5,167 nt of DNA from Candidatus Sungiibacteriota bacterium (GTDB lineage Bacteria > Patescibacteriota > Minisyncoccia > Sungbacterales > JACQCQ01): positions 1-5,167 of the forward strand of contig JACOZA010000046.1 of assembly GCA_016181565.1 (NCBI GenBank), written 5' to 3'. Shown here piece after piece: positions 1 to 5,094 of this stretch. The stretch's first letter is position 1. Every line of letters begins with the position of its first letter. The notes beneath the pieces were generated by a model. It made no database searches. It saw nothing but the letters and a program-made list of their open reading frames with translations, and was not told where the DNA came from. Made by a program: the position numbers and the translations under genes.

Positions 1-551
1 AAAATTTCCATCACTTGGGCGCCGGATTTCGAATCGAGATTGCCGGTGGGCTCATCAGCGAATATGACGCTCGGCTCATTGACGAGGGCCCGCGCAATCG
101 CCACGCGCTGCTTCTGGCCGCCGGAAAGCCGTCCCGCCTCCACCCATAATTTTTCCTCGAGGTTGACGGCCGCCACCGCTCTTTCAACGCGCTCTTGGCG
201 CTCACCGGCCGGAGCAGCCGCATAGAGCAGCGGCAACTCGACGTTTTCGTAGACGGTAGAACGCGCGAGCAGATTGAACGCTTGGAACACAAACCCCATA
301 TCTTGATTTCGAATGCGCGCGAGTTCCCGATCAGTGAGCTCATTAATGCTTTTCCCCAGAAAAGTGTATGAACCTTCCGTGGGACGATCGAGAAAGCTTA
401 AAATATGCAAGAGCGTCGATTTGCCGGAACCCGACGGCCCCATGATGGCGACGAACTCTCCTTCTTTGATTTCGAAGGAAACGCCGGCCAGCGCCCGCGT
501 CACGACCGAGTCAACCGCAAAATCTTTCTTGAGATCCTTTACTGAAATCAC
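1..551 (-). CDS. MacB/LolD-type ABC transporter ATP-binding protein (3' end cut by window edge)
   Basis: ATPase subunit of a type VII (MacB/LolD/FtsE-like) ABC transporter; it would hydrolyse ATP at the inner face of the membrane to drive an FtsX-like permease. The 183 visible residues contain, in order, Walker A GPSGSGKST (38-46), a Q-loop VFQAFNLL (88-95), the signature LSGGQKQRVAIARAL (142-156) and Walker B with D-loop VIFADEPTGNLDS (162-174). The H-loop and about 40 C-terminal residues lie beyond position 1. The frame has a stop (TGA) six codons upstream of the GTG at 551 and no ATG before the conserved N-terminus (ISVKDLKKDF), so GTG is the best start; no clear Shine-Dalgarno precedes it. 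It is the third gene of the abrB-macA-ABC operon. The usual proline shortly before LSGG is absent (EAGRLSGG), a minor variation. Family assignment is secure; the substrate is unknown. Confidence 0.95.
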   Translation of the reverse strand, partial: MISVKDLKKDFAVDSVVTRALAGVSFEIKEGEFVAIMGPSGSGKSTLLHILSFLDRPTEGSYTFLGKSINELTDRELARIRNQDMGFVFQAFNLLARSTVYENVELPLLYAAAPAGERQERVERAVAAVNLEEKLWVEAGRLSGGQKQRVAIARALVNEPSVIFADEPTGNLDSKSGAQVMEI

Positions 552-560
552 AGCCGTACT

Positions 561-631
561 AATTCAAAATGCAAATCTCAAAATGCAAAATTTTGGTATT
601 GCCTTCGGCAACTAATTTTAGATTTTGAATT
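561..631. repeat. AT-rich repeat block between macA-like and ABC genes
   Basis: The 12-base word TCAAAATGCAAA occurs twice in direct orientation (564-575 and 578-589). AATTCAAAAT at 561-570 returns as its perfect inverse at 622-631. CAAAATTTTG (586-595) is itself a palindrome, and TTGCC-TTC-GGCAA (599-611) can form a short hairpin. Related words continue at 669-690 (AAAATCAAAACTCAAAAT on the minus strand). The base composition differs sharply from the flanking genes. I infer a dispersed intergenic repeat rather than a gene; a short minus-strand ORF through it looks incidental. Confidence 0.6.
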
Positions 632-634
632 GTC

Positions 635-666
635 CCGATTTTACCGAGGATGCTCGACGGAATCGG
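635..666. repeat. Nested inverted repeat in the macA-ABC intercistronic gap
   Basis: CCGATT (635-640) pairs with AATCGG (661-666), and inside it CGAG (645-648) pairs with CTCG (653-656) around a GATG loop. This GC-richer island sits between two AT-rich stretches and would fold in the operon mRNA after the macA-like stop codon. No run of T follows in the minus direction (next bases ACAATTCAAAA), so it is not a standard intrinsic terminator. It may act as an RNA stability or processing element, or be the core of the surrounding repeat. Confidence 0.4.
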
Positions 667-699
667 CATAATTTTGAGTTTTGATTTTTAACTTTTTAA

Positions 700-2223
700 T
701 TAATTTGTTTTCAGTCCGGCATTCAGCACTTCCTCTCCCTCATTGACACCGGACAAGACCTCAACATATCCGTCAGAACTGCGAATACCCAAGCTTACGG
801 GAATCTCCGTTGCCTGGCCATTCACCAATTTGCGCACGAAGGTACCGCTATCACTCTCCACGACGGCAAACTGCGGCAGTGTCAGTACCCTCGATCTATG
901 CAATGTTTCGATATCCAGATTAGCCGTGGTTCCGGTTTTTATGCGAGGATCGCGCGCATCAAAACTGATTTTGACTTTGTAGCTGGTTACTCCATCCACC
1001 ACCGTCTCCGCGGGATCAATATGAATCACCTTGCCGAAAAATTTTTCGCCCGGCAGCGCGTCCAAAGTAATGGCGACGGGATTTCCCACCGCCACTTTCG
1101 CAATATCGACTTCCGGAACGTTTACTTCAATCTCGACACCGCCGCTTGAGATCATCGACGCGGCAATAGCGTTGACTCGCGCGATTTCACCGATTTCGTA
1201 TTTCAAATCAGTCAGCACGCCGTCCACCGGGGCAACCAAAACAGTATCGCTCTTCTGCTTCTCCCAAAGCGCCAAATCGGCTTCAGCCGAGTTCACGCCA
1301 GCCGCCAATATATCCAGATCATCCTGACGCGGCGGTTCCTGTTTCACGCGGAGGGCATCCTTGGCCGATTGAATGGCGGAGATGGCATTGGCAAGCGAGA
1401 TCATCGAAGTATCAAACTCACTGCGTACCGTTGCGATATCTGTGAGATAGGTATTGATCGTTGACTGGGGGATAACGGGCGAAATGACGCGGCGCAGAAG
1501 ATCAGAAGAAGTCACAAGCACTACCCGGACACTGTCAAACAGCGTCGGCACCCGCTTCAAGACTTTCTCAAGCTGCGCCTGGTCGGCGGGATCAACTGTC
1601 ACGCCATTTCGCAATTCATGCAGTTCGAGCACCGCCGCTTCTGCGGCAACTTTTTGTTTTTCTGCGTTGGCAACCGTAGAGTCGGGCGAAAGAAAGAAGT
1701 CGGCGCGCACTGCATTATTTTGCAGGAAAACATCCGCACGGAGAGTCACCAGCGCTTTATCGGCTTTGGTAATCGCGGTATCGAGAGCCAACAGCGCTCC
1801 CGCCAATGACGCACTGACGGCATTTTGCAGCTGGCGAATGGTCTCGGGCGTGGCTCCGGCTTTTAATTGATCGAGTTTGGCCTGGCTGCCTTCCAGCGCG
1901 GCTTTGGCCTTGGCAATCTGGATATCGGTGTCGCGCGTATCGAGCGCCATCAGCACCTCGCCTCTCCGCACCTCTTTACCCACGGCGCGCGGACGCGACA
2001 CGACGCGGCCGCTTGTGAGAAATTCGAGATCGATGGTAGAAGCGGCTTTGACGCTCCCCGTCACCGTCACTACCTGCACTACATCGCGAATTTCTGCTTT
2101 CAGCAATTGCCGTTGGGGCCCGGAACTCCGCAACGCAAAATAAGTAACTCCTCCGCCCACGATTATTAAAACTCCGAGCGTGAGCCACATTTTTGCTTTG
2201 AGAATGCCGAGAATCTTTTTCAT
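700..2223 (-). CDS. MacA-like membrane-fusion (HlyD/RND-type) efflux adaptor with expanded helical region
   Basis: Periplasmic or extracytoplasmic adaptor that works with a MacB-type ABC transporter to export or extract a substrate. Of 507 residues, 12-31 form an N-terminal membrane anchor. The first lipoyl half is at about 56-97 (TGSVKAASTIDLEFLTSGRV), and a helical, Ala/Leu/Lys-rich segment spans about 98-327. The second lipoyl half (APVDGVLTDLKYEIGEI) is at 331-347, the beta-barrel (VEIEVNVPEVDIAKVAVGNP) at 363-382, and a C-terminal membrane-proximal domain ends at GVNEGEEVLNAGLKTN. Typical MacA proteins are about 370 residues, so the excess lies almost wholly in the helical region, which also holds a non-helical break around 168-182 (NNAVRADFFLSPDS). 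The ATG overlaps the abrB stop as ATGA and no Shine-Dalgarno is visible, which points to translational coupling. Family assignment is firm; the substrate and any outer-membrane partner are unknown. Confidence 0.93.
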   Translation of the reverse strand: MKKILGILKAKMWLTLGVLIIVGGGVTYFALRSSGPQRQLLKAEIRDVVQVVTVTGSVKAASTIDLEFLTSGRVVSRPRAVGKEVRRGEVLMALDTRDTDIQIAKAKAALEGSQAKLDQLKAGATPETIRQLQNAVSASLAGALLALDTAITKADKALVTLRADVFLQNNAVRADFFLSPDSTVANAEKQKVAAEAAVLELHELRNGVTVDPADQAQLEKVLKRVPTLFDSVRVVLVTSSDLLRRVISPVIPQSTINTYLTDIATVRSEFDTSMISLANAISAIQSAKDALRVKQEPPRQDDLDILAAGVNSAEADLALWEKQKSDTVLVAPVDGVLTDLKYEIGEIARVNAIAASMISSGGVEIEVNVPEVDIAKVAVGNPVAITLDALPGEKFFGKVIHIDPAETVVDGVTSYKVKISFDARDPRIKTGTTANLDIETLHRSRVLTLPQFAVVESDSGTFVRKLVNGQATEIPVSLGIRSSDGYVEVLSGVNEGEEVLNAGLKTN

Positions 2224-2483
2224 GATTTTTTGGTCTTAGTTAAAATATGCTGGAATTCTTTTACATGCACGGCTAACTCTTCCATCAAGCCCTTGACCTC
2301 GCTGATTTTCATCATCACCAAAAAACGCCCATGCGCGCCCGAAACCAGCAGCTCCTCTCCGGCCTTCAGCCTAAAATTGCGGCGAGCCTTAATGGGAATC
2401 ACCACCTGCCCGCGCGTGCCAACCGTGGTTGAGCCGTAAAATTTATGTTTGCCGCCGAATGGAGACTTAAATTTCGTTGACAT
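2220..2483 (-). CDS. AbrB/MazE/SpoVT-type DNA-binding protein, likely regulator of the efflux operon
   Basis: An 87-residue protein with one swapped-hairpin AbrB domain at about residues 14-60. The hallmark is STTVGTRGQVVIPIKARRNF (18-37), followed by LKAGEELLVSG and a strand FLVMMKI. A helical tail (62-80) could aid dimerisation. Proteins of this fold bind DNA as dimers or higher oligomers, often at their own promoters. The gene is first in the operon, its stop overlaps the start of the macA-like gene by 4 bases, and its leader carries a palindrome and an inverted repeat. Local control of the transporter is therefore the simplest reading. There is no adjacent toxin gene, so an antitoxin role of the MazE kind is less likely. 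The ATG at 2483 has only a weak AGAAG two bases upstream. Confidence 0.88.
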   Translation of the reverse strand: MSTKFKSPFGGKHKFYGSTTVGTRGQVVIPIKARRNFRLKAGEELLVSGAHGRFLVMMKISEVKGLMEELAVHVKEFQHILTKTKKS

Positions 2484-2548
2484 AGCTTCTAAGTATGCCC
2501 GGTAGTGAAACCTCGAAAGTCGCGCTCGACAAGCAATTTAGATTAGTG

Positions 2549-2562
2549 AGTAAGTACTTACT
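2549..2562. promoter_or_regulatory. Perfect 14-base palindrome, candidate operator
   Basis: AGTAAGTACTTACT is exactly its own reverse complement. It falls where transcription from the predicted abrB promoter would begin (about 2558), so a protein bound there would block initiation. Short dyads of this kind are typical of TetR-like dimeric repressors, but no such gene is in the window; the AbrB-type protein is the only local candidate. Operator function is inferred. Confidence 0.5.
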
Positions 2563-2564
2563 AA

Positions 2565-2592
2565 ACAATAGGAAGATGAATTTGTGACTCAA
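2565..2592 (-). promoter_or_regulatory. Possible sigma70-type promoter for the abrB-macA-ABC operon
   Basis: On the minus strand TTGAGT (2592-2587) and TATTGT (2570-2565) are separated by 16 bases; each matches the -35 and -10 consensus at 4 of 6 positions. Initiation near 2558 would give a leader of about 75 bases before abrB. An alternative pairing, TTGTTT with TAATCT at 17 bases, is weaker but would place the palindrome inside the spacer. Either way the palindrome overlaps the promoter. Confidence 0.4.
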
Positions 2593-2700
2593 TGGTTATT
2601 TCAATATTCGAAGTTCTACTACCGGGTATGAAAAGTATGAATTGTATAAAAAGAATACTCTACTCAAGAATCCCTGTCAAATAAATGTATCTTAACTTAT

Positions 2701-2742
2701 GCAATAAAAGCTGGCCCGCCCCGATTTCTCCGGGGCGGGCCA
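2701..2742 (-). terminator. Rho-independent terminator of the 174-residue gene
   Basis: A 12-bp GC-rich stem (2712-2723 with 2731-2742, TGGCCCGCCCCG and its complement) encloses a 7-base loop. On the minus strand it is followed by GCTTTTATTGC. It begins 17 bases after the stop codon of the minus-strand gene ending at 2760 and shields the abrB operon from read-through. The plus-strand side has no T run, so termination appears to work in one direction. Confidence 0.8.
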
Positions 2743-2759
2743 TGGCCTTGCTAGAGGCT

Positions 2760-3284
2760 CTACAACTCGCTCATCTCCCGCTGCTCGACGAGCGAAAAAA
2801 GCGTCCGCCACCACTTGCCCTGATCATCAAGACTGAAGTGATGCAAGGCAAAGTCCAATACGGCATCGGGTGCCAGGCCGAGTTTGCGGCGTGCAAGTTC
2901 CCCCCAGGATTCGCCGTGAGCTATGAACTGCCGCTCCACATGCGCGAAGAAAAGCCCACGGTTCTCGAAATACCAGAACTTATGGGGCTGCTGGTATACC
3001 GAGGGTTCTCCACCGAAGAAACGTTGGGCTACATAGAAACCGCCTGGAGCGTAATCCTGCTCGTCGAGGAAAGCCGCAATCAGCACAGGAAATTCGTTCT
3101 TGATACTTAGTCGGTCTAGAACTAGCTCTGCGCGACTTGTGAACGCCTCTCCTTCATTCCGCGCGAGCAGACCGCAACGCCGATGCGGCTGCAGAAACGA
3201 GCGGTATCTCTCGAGCAAAAGACTTGGGCTATTGTAGACTTGGTGCGCCGAGATGAGTTTTGATTTAATCTCTGTAGGTACCAT
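2760..3284 (-). CDS. Hypothetical protein, 174 residues, family not recognised
   Basis: I do not recognise this protein. It is a soluble-looking, aromatic-rich sequence with no signal peptide or membrane span. Notable stretches are FPVLIAAFLDEQDYAPGGFY (65-84), HKFWYFENRGLFFAHVERQF (101-120) and HGESWGELARRKLGL (123-137). The C-terminus is rich in histidine and tryptophan (ALHHF, GKWWRTLF). Coding is well supported: the ATG at 3284 has a perfect AGGAGG six bases upstream, the frame is open throughout, and a strong terminator follows directly. It appears to be a single-gene transcript, divergent from the plus-strand gene at 3575. No cysteine cluster, nucleotide-binding motif or catalytic triad is evident. 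Confidence 0.82.
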   Translation of the reverse strand: MVPTEIKSKLISAHQVYNSPSLLLERYRSFLQPHRRCGLLARNEGEAFTSRAELVLDRLSIKNEFPVLIAAFLDEQDYAPGGFYVAQRFFGGEPSVYQQPHKFWYFENRGLFFAHVERQFIAHGESWGELARRKLGLAPDAVLDFALHHFSLDDQGKWWRTLFSLVEQREMSEL

Positions 3285-3290
3285 GAATGC

Positions 3291-3296
3291 CCTCCT
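3291..3296 (-). promoter_or_regulatory. Ribosome binding site of the 174-residue gene
   Basis: AGGAGG on the minus strand, six bases before the ATG at 3284, fixes that start. It also shows that the plus-strand ATG at 3287, which lies within this initiation region, is unlikely to be a start codon. Confidence 0.85.
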
Positions 3297-3332
3297 GCGG
3301 TTTGGGTGTTGGTCTATGTGATTTAACTGCGT

Positions 3333-3504
3333 ATGGAATCGTTAAAGAACTACCGGCGCCCCGCATCGAGACGTACCTCGAACTTGGGATCGGTTACTTG
3401 GCTGGCTGGTGGATTGGTTTAAGACCAATCCGCAGAAGAAGCTCGAGAAGGTACCTGTCTACGCGCATCGTACAGATACTGAGCAAGAACTCAAGGCGGC
3501 TTGA
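3333..3504 (+). pseudogene. Possible small gene broken by a 4-base tandem duplication
   Basis: An ATG at 3333 opens a frame (MESLKNYRRPASRR...) that stops soon after TGGCTGGCTGG at 3399-3409. Dropping one TGGC unit would join it to another frame that reads WLVDWFKTNPQKKLEK and goes on to VPVYAHRTDTEQELKAA before TGA at 3502-3504. The joined product would have 55 residues. The downstream half has a protein-like, charged composition, while the frame used by the neighbouring gene gives Arg/Ser-rich sequence here. There is no Shine-Dalgarno before 3333 and I know no homologue. Chance, or a short intact ORF starting at the in-frame GTG (3409), remains possible. Confidence 0.22.
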
Positions 3505-3528
3505 CGAATTCTGTAGAAATGCTACGAA
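3501..3528 (+). promoter_or_regulatory. Possible promoter of the 183-residue gene
   Basis: TTGACG (3501-3506) matches the -35 consensus at 5 of 6. After 16 bases comes TACGAA (3523-3528), a poor -10 that is helped by an upstream TG (TGCTACGAA, extended -10 form). Initiation near 3535 would give a leader of about 40 bases. Confidence 0.35.
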
Positions 3529-3560
3529 TCCCATCACGCCCTCATCCTGTTCCAGTCACG

Positions 3561-3571
3561 AAGGAGGTGAT
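3561..3571 (+). promoter_or_regulatory. Unusually complete Shine-Dalgarno sequence
   Basis: AAGGAGGTGAT matches 11 consecutive bases of the complement of the bacterial 16S rRNA 3' tail and stands just before the ATG at 3575. It fixes that start against the ATG at 3287 in the same open frame. It implies very strong ribosome recruitment. Confidence 0.85.
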
Positions 3572-3574
3572 GAC

Positions 3575-4126
3575 ATGAAATCGACTGGGTTGTTTCTTGA
3601 GAAGAATCAGTTGTTCGCCGGCATGATGGTAGCGATCAGCGTCGTTGGTAAAGAGGGACCCGAAACTGACGAGAGGGGCGAGCCGCTTCTCGTGAGAGCT
3701 CTTGTCTCCACCTTCGGGCCTTCACTGAGGCTCTACCCGTTCCCCTCGGGCATCAAGATCGCACCAGGAAGTGGACGTTCGCCGCTGACTGGCAGGCCCC
3801 TGTCGCCCATCATGGTGGCCGCGGGCTTCACACTCGATGGCGTGCGGGAGGATGTTCGGTTCATGCCGACTGAAGTCTATTCAGCCGCCGAAGCTCCTCC
3901 GGATATTGAGCTCGTCGTGTTCGTGGACGGGCAAACCCTGACGTACGACGACAGTCGTGATTGTGTTCGCCTGAAGAAGCTCGACGGTCGCCTGATCTCT
4001 ACCCACCCCTATCAGTACAAGTGGTGGCACCGCGAGTATCCGTTGCCCAAGAATGCCAAGCTCGTATCACTCCGCGGGGGCCGCCTTGCGCTCGACGGAC
4101 TCTTAGCCGAAGCCCGGAACCAGTAA
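3575..4126 (+). CDS. Hypothetical protein, 183 residues, family not recognised
   Basis: I do not recognise this protein. It has no signal peptide or convincing membrane segment. The sequence alternates short beta-like stretches (LLVRALVSTF 38-47, IELVVFVDGQTLTYDD 111-126) with Gly/Pro-rich turns (PFPSGIKIAPGSGRSPLTGR 55-74). The C-terminal half carries THPYQYKWWHREYPLP (143-158), an aromatic and basic patch that could bind a ligand or nucleic acid, which is speculation. The start at 3575 is set by the near-perfect Shine-Dalgarno. The frame stays open upstream to 3287, but that part is Arg/Ser-rich and overlaps the start region of the divergent gene. A terminator lies 17 bases past the TAA stop, so it is probably a single-gene transcript, convergent with the protease unit. 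Confidence 0.82.
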   Translation: MKSTGLFLEKNQLFAGMMVAISVVGKEGPETDERGEPLLVRALVSTFGPSLRLYPFPSGIKIAPGSGRSPLTGRPLSPIMVAAGFTLDGVREDVRFMPTEVYSAAEAPPDIELVVFVDGQTLTYDDSRDCVRLKKLDGRLISTHPYQYKWWHREYPLPKNAKLVSLRGGRLALDGLLAEARNQ

Positions 4127-4143
4127 CGCCGCCCCTACAGGAC

Positions 4144-4180
4144 GAAGAGCCGTCCAGTAGTTGGGCGGTTCTTCTTTTGT
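4144..4180 (+). terminator. Rho-independent terminator of the 183-residue gene
   Basis: A 12-bp stem (4144-4155 with 4163-4174, two G-T wobble pairs) with a 7-base loop AGTAGTT is followed by TTTTGT on the plus strand. It starts 17 bases after the stop codon. The minus-strand side lacks a T run, so the convergent protease gene would not use it. Confidence 0.8.
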
Positions 4181-4230
4181 CGGAGACCTACTGTTGTGCG
4201 ATAGCTTTGAGATGAAACAGACAGCAACGC

Positions 4231-4692
4231 TTACTTTCCCCTCTTACTAAACAGCCGACCCTCATGCGGTGGCTCATGTTCCTTAGGAGTTTTCTTTCGA
4301 TCCAATTTAGCTATTTCTTCCTCACTAAGCAGCCCCAGTGATTTGTTCTTAAAATCAATTACTACGACATATGGATCAAATAATGGTGTCCCTATGATTG
4401 CTTCTTCAGCAGACGGATCGGGAATCAGATTAGCTTGGACATCCCTTTCTCTCCCATCCAGCATCACTTTCACATCAAATAGGTACTCGGCGCCCGTTCT
4501 TCGATCCGCGTAGGTCACCCCCTCTACTCCACTTATCTCTGCGCCTATCTCAATTAGATCAATCAATGGCAACGATAGTGCCAACTGGGAACCAGTATCG
4601 AATAGAGCGCTGATGACTTTCTCACCCTTTCTCCCCTTTATCTTGAGGCTTACCTTTGGACGCCCATCTTTAGCATCGAAATACCCATGCAT
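4231..4692 (-). CDS. Retropepsin-like (clan AA) aspartic protease
   Basis: Predicted aspartic protease of the single-domain, dimer-forming retropepsin type. The catalytic motif ALFDTGSQLALSLP (29-42, Asp at 32) is followed by a strand-rich middle part with YADRRTGAEYLFDVKVMLDG. The second conserved block, AIIGTPLFDPYVVVIDFKN (98-116), holds the hydrophobic-hydrophobic-Gly signature of the fold. The Lys/Glu-rich tail after about 128 is probably flexible. With the ATG at 4692 the protein has 153 residues and starts MHGYFDAKDGRPKVSL, the usual opening for such proteins. A TTG at 4752 would add a poor-quality extension overlapping the upstream gene. The ATG lies one base past the upstream stop (TGATATG), with AGAGGG 12 bases before it. 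There is no signal peptide, so it should be cytoplasmic. Its target is unknown, and the upstream protein is a natural candidate partner. Confidence 0.85.
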   Translation of the reverse strand: MHGYFDAKDGRPKVSLKIKGRKGEKVISALFDTGSQLALSLPLIDLIEIGAEISGVEGVTYADRRTGAEYLFDVKVMLDGRERDVQANLIPDPSAEEAIIGTPLFDPYVVVIDFKNKSLGLLSEEEIAKLDRKKTPKEHEPPHEGRLFSKRGK

Positions 4693-4693
4693 A

Positions 4694-4978
4694 TCATGCG
4701 ATAGCCCTCTGGGGAGAAGAGGAGCGCGACGACACAGCATCTGGACTTCCAACTCTTCTCACGTAAAACAGTTTGGCCGGGAATTTATCCCGCGCTGTGT
4801 TAAAAGCTTCTTCCTTCGTACTACCTAAAAAGATTCCTCGCGAATCCACTTCGATCGCTACATATTGTCCTACCAGCTCCTTTTCTCTGCCGGTATCGAC
4901 GATCAACTCCTTATAAATCTGCTCGCCCTTACTGACGAGTGCCGAGATACTTGTACCTTTGTGAGATTCATTCTCCAT
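4694..4978 (-). CDS. Small DUF5678-like protein paired with the aspartic protease
   Basis: A 94-residue protein whose core, LVGQYVAIEVDSRGIFLGSTKEEAFNTARDKFPAKLFYVRRVG (36-78), has the pattern of DUF5678-type domains: a 'keep/carry, is it valid' strand pair (YVAIE, GIFLGST), an Ala-rich helix, then a strand ending in RRVGSP. The biochemical role of this family is not established. The N-terminal 35 residues form a probable helix (SALVSKGEQIYKELIVD), and the tail after residue 81 is Ser/Arg-rich. The ATG at 4978 is preferred over an in-frame TTG at 4984; neither has a good Shine-Dalgarno. The one-base gap to the protease gene implies co-translation and a joint function. The family name is from memory of the pattern and less certain than the pairing itself. 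Confidence 0.72.
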   Translation of the reverse strand: MENESHKGTSISALVSKGEQIYKELIVDTGREKELVGQYVAIEVDSRGIFLGSTKEEAFNTARDKFPAKLFYVRRVGSPDAVSSRSSSPQRAIA

Positions 4979-4986
4979 AGTCAATT

Positions 4987-5094
4987 TCAGTCTAGGTTAT
5001 TATTCGGCGTCATACAAACCACTACTTCTCCTCTTACTTTCCACATTGAGAGCACATTGACTGAACCCTCAACCACTCTTGATTTTCTAGCCAT
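4987..5094 (-). CDS. Possible 35-residue ORF upstream of the protease unit
   Basis: The ATG at 5094 opens MARKSRVVEGSVNVLSMWKV and runs to a TGA eight bases before the next gene's ATG. The residue mix is protein-like and the spacing would suit an operon, but there is no Shine-Dalgarno before the ATG and no family is recognised. A consensus -35 hexamer TTGACA (5103-5098, minus strand) overlaps its upstream side without a matching -10. The remaining edge sequence (5100-5167) holds only a 21-codon minus-strand open tail ending in TGA at 5100, which may be the end of a further gene. Confidence 0.25.
   Translation of the reverse strand: MARKSRVVEGSVNVLSMWKVRGEVVVCMTPNNNLD

Larger units (their letters stand above)
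2495..2629. repeat. 23-base inverted repeat flanking the abrB promoter region
   Basis: The left arm at 2495-2517 (ATGCCCGGTAGTGAAACCTC plus GAA) and the right arm at 2607-2629, read on the minus strand (ATACCCGGTAGTAGAACTTC plus GAA), agree at 19 of 23 positions, with CCCGGTAGT invariant. The arms are about 90 bases apart and enclose the predicted promoter and the 14-base palindrome. The left arm lies in the abrB mRNA leader, 11 bases before the start codon. It could be a paired binding site for AbrB or another regulator (looping), or two copies of a dispersed element. Confidence 0.7.

Noticed and set aside
561..589. Short direct repeats as a CRISPR-like array
   Set aside because: Only two 12-base units with a 2-base gap, AT-rich, no spacers of constant length and no cas genes.
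559..669. A 36-codon minus-strand ATG ORF (MPIPSSILGKIGTIQNLKLV...) between the adaptor and ABC genes
   Set aside because: It runs through the AT-rich repeat and hairpin block, has no Shine-Dalgarno, and its sequence is that of the repeat words; more likely incidental.
2467..2592. A 41-codon minus-strand TTG ORF running into abrB as a leader peptide
   Set aside because: Its TTG coincides with the predicted -35 element, so it would not be transcribed from that promoter, and there is no ribosome site.
2685..3110. A 141-codon plus-strand frame opposite the 174-residue gene
   Set aside because: It runs through the terminator stem, lacks a ribosome site, and lies opposite a gene with strong expression signals.
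3287..3574. Upstream extension of the 183-residue gene to the ATG at 3287
   Set aside because: The extension is Arg/Ser-rich, its start lies within the opposite-strand gene's initiation region, and an almost perfect Shine-Dalgarno marks 3575 instead.
4693..4752. TTG start at 4752 for the aspartic protease
   Set aside because: It adds 20 residues of poor composition overlapping the upstream gene; the ATG at 4692 directly precedes the conserved GYFDAKDGRP opening.
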